NCBI GenBank assembly: GCA_000499405.2
Contig: HG738139.1
Coordinates: 16,282,858-16,346,857 of the forward strand
Length of the DNA stretch: 64,000 nucleotides
Direction of reading: 5' to 3'
Source of the DNA: Onchocerca volvulus
Lineage: Eukaryota > Nematoda > Chromadorea > Rhabditida > Onchocercidae
A model generated the notes under the pieces. It was not told where the DNA came from. It made no database searches and saw nothing but the letters and a program-made list of their open reading frames with translations. Shown one piece after another: positions 58,908-64,000 of this stretch. The translations under genes were made by a program, and so were the position numbers. Position 1 is the first letter of the stretch. Every line of letters begins with the position of its first letter.

Positions 58908-61900
58908 ATGTCACTGAAATGTATGCCTCTGTTGTTCCTCAATATGGGCAGCGAAATGGTTTATATTGTGCAACAGCGCCTAAAGGTATGTCGCTTTATT
59001 CACAGCTTTCTTGTATGAATATTCAAAACAGAGATAAAATGTGAAAAAATGAAACAAAAATAAAAAATTTTAGAAAGGAATTTTTCAGATAGAAGGAAAG
59101 ATGTCAAATAAATCAAATTAAATCTTATCAAAAGAAAACTTTGAATTAAAAAAATCAAAACTTTTGAAATTTAAATTTTGAATCTACTTTCAGGCTCAAA
59201 TGGTAAGCAAAGAGAAGGCGACTCAAGTACTACGAGATATTTTGCACATTCTGTTCAGCACGAAATTTTTGAAGGAATTATTCAAGCCACAATATATCTG
59301 TAGCAGACAAATTATGCGGATTTTTTTCGAGAAACTTGTTCATTCCAGCATAATGCGACTTAACGAAGCGAGGTAGCACCATAGTTGCGCTTCATGCTTA
59401 GTACTTCTGAATTCAACTTAAGCACTATTTACATTCTTTTGCAAATCAAAGTTATTTAAATTATGAAAAAATCATTTTATCTGTTCAGTGATCAGTGAGT
59501 AATTTGATTTGTGATTCATTCCCAGTTTCATCTGTTCAGATTCCATTATTTCCCTGTGCAATCATAAGTTTTACTCTAGGACTATTTCATCAAATCTAAC
59601 TTTTTAGTATGGATAAGCTCTATGCATTAATGACAATGACTTACAAATACCAACTCCAACTTTGCAACGGACCTGAAAATATTGTCTTCATTACGCTTAA
59701 TCATTTAGACTGCATCCGTGAGATTCTGCCTGAAGATGAAAAGTTGAATCAATTATTGAATATCGCTCATCGAATGGTTGTTTCTCATTTTTCAGTATTA
59801 AAAAGTGACTGATCATTTTCACCATATACCAATTGAAAGTTTAGAGTTGGATTGAAAATATCATTTTCAGCATTTCTTTTTTTCTTTTTTTTGAATTTTT
59901 TAGAATGTGAAATAATATTTCAATACAATAATTTAACAAAATCGATTATGCTATGTTTAATCTAATTAATTTCATTCAAATATATTAGTAAATTATTTCA
60001 TAATTTCAGGTTATTGTGACGTATCACGATATTCCTCTCTGGGAGCAAGCAATGATCCGAAGCTGTTTGCTGAACTTTTTTCAGGTTAAGAGAAATTTGG
60101 ATGCTACACGTTTTAAGCGTTAGATCTTTTTTAGAGCCCAGACAATAACTACTTTGATGTGAAGCAATTTCTGAAATAAAACCAAATAAAATGAAATTTC
60201 AAGAATTCACGAGTGAATGTATCATTATTTTTGCGTGAAAATAAGCAAACGGAAGAGGGTCGATTCATTCTCTTCCCAGAACCAAACTATCAGTTACTCT
60301 ATAATGGCAATCCTCCTGGAAAAATGCGATGTTTCGAGATTAATGGAGAAGTTCACTCGGAATCATTTCCTGTCGATGACAACGCTACCACCTACAAGCC
60401 GTGCGTATCCAAGGTAACCTCATTATTCGTCATTTCTTCAAAACTTTAATTATAAAGTGGAAATATGATTGCAGAGAGAATGGAAAGTCTGTTGGGTCAG
60501 AAGTGAGATGCAAGATACTACACTGATTCTAAATATGTTCACATCAATTTACAAAACCTCTACAAACGTGATAGTTCCATTTTATGTTTGGCTAAGTTCT
60601 GAATGACTAATTAAGAAAGGAATAGTAAAATTCTGCCACTACCAAAGATTTCAGGGGAATGTCGAGTTGAAAGCGAATGACAGAGGCACTACACTGGGTA
60701 TTAACATGTACAAATCACCGGAAAGCCTGCAGGTTCCTTTCTATTTGTTCTTAAATTCATTGCAAATTTCAATTTGAAACGATGAATAAACTTAGAAGGC
60801 ATTTTGATGATAGACAGAACTATTGTAACAGTAGTTAATAGTTAATGGTATGGTTAATATAAATTAAAGAGGATTAAATAAATATTGGTGAATTTGAATT
60901 TTTTTCAAAAAATTTGCCTTTTTTAATGACTTTTGATTTTCAGATAAAAAATGATAATACAATAATAAAATCAAAAGATATATTACCAGATGATGAACTG
61001 CGATTACTGTCAGCACTAATTATCAGTCCTGAACAAAATGAGCAGAAAGGTTTTCAGCAAAATTTCAAAAATTAAGACGAAAAAAAAGTCGCATTTATTG
61101 ACTGACTGCGTAGAAAGAAGGAAAGACTACGAAAAACTTGCCTTTGTCTCATATTTTTCGAATTTAGAGCGACCAGTTCTTTTTCTTTTATTTTATTTCA
61201 TACTTTTTGAATTTGTTAGTGAAATTTCAAAATTTTAGGATTCGACTTGAATTTATTCATGGATGACGTGGAAGAAAAGACATTTCTACAGGAACATAAT
61301 AAAGCAATGACAACAATCACGCATTTCGATGCCAGGAAACATCGCAAAACGATTACTGCAGCGGTTGCTGATGTAATATTTTTATCAAATTTCAAAAATT
61401 TTCATTAAGCGAGAAGTTTTAGGGCTTAGCTTTTTCTCTTTTTTGAAATTATTTCAGTCTACAAGAGATGGTCATCTGACATAAATATAATTTGTCTCCT
61501 AAATATAATATCATTCCATCCTCGAAAAAATTGGTCGTCGGAGAAAAATTAATGACAACAGCTGTGAAAGCCAATCATTGTTTGCAAGAAACCATCCTAT
61601 CAACAGATGTCAACATCTTAAAAATTTCCTGAATAAAATGAGATCTTCCACTTATTCTACTGAACAGTTATTAGAGACAAATTATTTTTCATTTACAGAA
61701 TGTCCAGCGGCAATCATCAAATTTTGATGAGAAAACGAAAAAAATTTTCGGAAAAAGATTATTTTGAAATCAGTGACAGTTCTAGCATACATTCCAGTGG
61801 TTTCCACTGCGGATTTATTTCTTAATTTAGGTGTAATTTAGCAAAAATGCTTAAAATTTTGCTCTCATAATTAGTCTGAACAATTCGATAACCCGATAAA

Positions 61901-63404
61901 AGATACATAAAACTAATCGAGCTATACAAAAAGATAAACAGAAGGAATCAATATAATGGACTACAATTCATAGCATTTATTTGTTGATCCACAGAATTAG
62001 AGAAATCGATAAATCATTTGATGAAAGGGAATGCCTAATATGAGAATAAATAGAGATTTGGCCATTAATTCACGTTAGATTTCAATTTTTGATCTTTTTT
62101 TGTCAATCTTTAGTTATGTTCGAGTTTATGTGTTGCAATATGTTCTCGCAGTTACAAATTATAATGCAAAGTCTTTCCAAATGGTTCAAATCAATAAGAC
62201 TGTCTAATATCCTACCATTCTAGTTTACAAAAACATTTGAAAATTTTCAATTTAATTCACTTGTTTCTTTTTTTAAATAAGCTAATAACACCAATTTATA
62301 TTTGAAGACATTCGCTTTGCATATTCTATCATCCGTCGCCATTTTTCGGATTAAAATACAAATTTACAAAAAAAAAGTGACAAATTTAGGTCTTCCACGC
62401 TTAATAGTGTTTGTCGTTATGCATTTCTCTCTGTCTACTATATTTTCTTCCATATTTTTCTACATTTTATTGATAGTGTACCATGAAATCATAAGTTACT
62501 AAGTGGTTGATTTGGAATAAGTGGTAGTGCTGTACTGAACATCGAAGGAATCAATTGCCAGAAGTTTTTCGTCACCTCTTACTTCTATCTTTTTCACTTG
62601 AAATAGTTACTCAGATGGAAGATAACAGGGATGAATGACAAAATCATTTGAGATGATGGCGATGTCATCTGAGTTGCTACTCCTTCTCAAGGACACATAA
62701 ATGTCCCCAACAACGACAATAATAACTCTTGCAGAAGCCATTATCGTTTCGAGAAAAGTTGACTATTCCATTTGAACTGTCAACTTCATGCCATAATTCT
62801 TTTCATAGTTCAAAATAGTACAGTAACAGATAGATCAGACTGCATCCATAAAGATTATCGTCTTTTGAGAGAAGATTTAGAGTTCCTTGCAAGTATTATC
62901 GATCACTTCATGATCCATCGTCTCCTCTCTACGCCTGATGCAAAACTTGTCATGCTGCAAGTTGTGATGATTCCTAATTTTCGATATATAAGAATATATT
63001 TTTTAATATTAATCGAGAAACTTGGAAAGAGGCACTTATTTCTGGATTTATATGTTAGAAAATCATGATAATCATTACAAACTAAGGGAGGATCTTTAAA
63101 TTCACTTTATATCTTATTAAGGACTTATAAAATAGGTTACGAAATTTCGAAATTCTTGAATCAATTTAAATGACATAATTATTTCGTCATTGACACTGCT
63201 ATAAGTTATTCAAATTTCAATAGTAGAAAACTTTCTGAAAAATTTGCAAGCTTTCAGTTAAAGATAGAAGCGCCGTCAAGAGTGCCGAAAAAAGGTGAAG
63301 ATATGCTAAATTTACTGGATGAAGCAGTAAATCGTCCGGATACATCAGCCAGAAGTTCTACAAAGCGAAGCATATCGTCGATAAGAAGAAAACAGGCACA
63401 ATAA
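58908..63404 (+). CDS. OSCP1: OSCP1/NOR1 family protein; 3' end has two competing models
   Basis: Secure exons: 58908-58985, 59194-59372, 59608-59794, 60010-60084, 60204-60413, 60655-60732, 60944-61049, 61239-61372. Their joined protein follows the OSCP1 family throughout (MPLLFLNMGSEMVYI, KELFKPQ, SIMRLNEASMDKLYALMTM, FITLNHLD, NVSLFLRENKQ, LGINMYKSP, GFDLNLFMDD). Model A adds exon 61458-61470 (13 nt), 62809-62960 and 63258-63404, giving 452 aa. I favour it because REDLEFLASIIDHFMI and KKGEDMLNLLDEA resemble the remembered human C-terminus (SEELARIMGEFEI ... KGDDLLAMMDEL). Model B reads exon 61458 on to TAA at 61482-61484, giving 357 aa, close to the human length. OSCP1 was described as modifying organic solute transport and later linked to cilia and tumour suppression; its biochemical role is unsettled. 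A poly(A) signal AATAAA lies at 63574-63579, after the model A stop. Confidence 0.85.
61699..61799 (+). other. possible first exon of a downstream operon gene, or unused exon
   Basis: TTTACAG at 61692-61698 is followed after one base by an ATG at 61700, then a 33-codon frame (starting MSSGNHQILMRKRKK, later EISDSSSIHSS) to a GT donor at 61800. Its phase joins exactly to 62809-62960 and then 63258-63404, giving a 132-aa protein. An AATAAA lies about 70 bases upstream at about 61633, after the model B OSCP1 stop. Such spacing is typical of nematode operons. I do not recognise the 132-aa product; it is charged and partly helical. Because the last two exons resemble the OSCP1 tail, this could instead be a chance exon. 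Confidence 0.3.
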
Positions 63405-64000
63405 GAAATAGCAGTTATTTAAGCAATAATTTTGTAACATTGGATACAAATTAAAAGTTCTAAACTTTTAAAAGCTTAAAAACTTCATTGCTAATCGCAT
63501 TGCATGCAAAAACAACATTTTATTGTAAATGACTATTAGATGTATTTATAATTTAAGTCATCAAACTGTGATAAATAAATTTTACTTCATTTCCATATTT
63601 GATTTTTTCACCATTTTTTATCAAAATTTTTCGCGTGAGATACGAAGTTTTCAAACTTTTTGAAAAAACGGAACCAGTCTTACCAGATAAGTTCTATTTC
63701 TTGGATTTCAAGACAATTTTTAAATATCATCCCCTACCTCTGCAGTAAGAAGCAATGAAAATTTAATAATTGTATATTGCAGGCTTGGTTCCTTGATTAA
63801 AGCTTAAAGCCAAAATCATATTTGAGGCTTTAATCATTCAAAATTAAATTTCTAATCAACTTGACTAAAAGGCATTGGAGCGGAAGTTCATTAGCGTGAC
63901 ATTAATCTATTCTCACTGAACCAATAATAATAAATTATTAAAGGTATTGAGTAGACCTGTTGTAATCTTCCATCTTTTAGAAGATGAAAATTTTCAATAA
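63405..64000. other. 3' flank of OSCP1; no gene seen
   Basis: AT-rich sequence with the likely poly(A) signal (63574-63579) about 170 bases after the stop. No exon with family resemblance was found, including on the minus strand, where missing cadherin 5' exons were looked for. Confidence 0.5.

Overview
The window looks like nuclear DNA of a nematode, most likely a filarial or related parasite. It is strongly AT-rich. Genes are split into many exons of roughly 60-270 nt, with acceptors of the TTTCAG/TTTTAG kind, and several starts sit a few bases after such an acceptor, as expected for spliced-leader trans-splicing. Homologues of ZYG-8, TAF2, a divergent beta-catenin and a giant cadherin fit this placement. 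I see no bacterial operon, virus, rRNA, tRNA or CRISPR array. Species is not determinable by eye.

Layout. Four multi-exon genes lie on the minus strand and one on the plus strand. (1) 857-7132 (-): divergent armadillo/beta-catenin protein, 16 exons, 720 aa in my model. (2) 12349-18864 (-): doublecortin-domain kinase of the DCLK/ZYG-8 type, 17 exons, 749 aa. (3) 29599-38541 (-): TFIID subunit TAF2, 24 exons, 1072 aa. (4) about 40987-58697 (-): very large single-pass cadherin, about 42 exons and 2,250 visible residues, 5' end unresolved. (5) 58908 to 63404 (+): OSCP1/NOR1 family protein, with an ambiguous 3' end. The exon chains of genes 1-3 were built by eye from splice consensus, reading phase and remembered family sequence. 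Each closes in frame from ATG to stop, which is good internal support, but individual junctions still need RNA evidence.

Non-genic parts. The gaps 7133-12348 and 18875-29598 show no convincing gene. They hold low-complexity DNA: a 75-nt A run, purine-rich tracts, a CCAT tetranucleotide repeat and two unusually perfect short-loop hairpins. A third such hairpin lies in a TAF2 intron. TG and AT microsatellites lie in cadherin introns.

Functionally the genes are unrelated housekeeping and developmental genes: Wnt/adhesion signalling, microtubule/spindle control, basal transcription, cell adhesion and OSCP1. I see no cassette-like or transferred system. The points most worth checking are the OSCP1 3' end (one long gene or a two-gene operon), the missing cadherin 5' end (OSCP1 may be nested in a cadherin intron), the three hairpins, a GC-AG intron in TAF2 and a 24-nt microexon in the beta-catenin gene.
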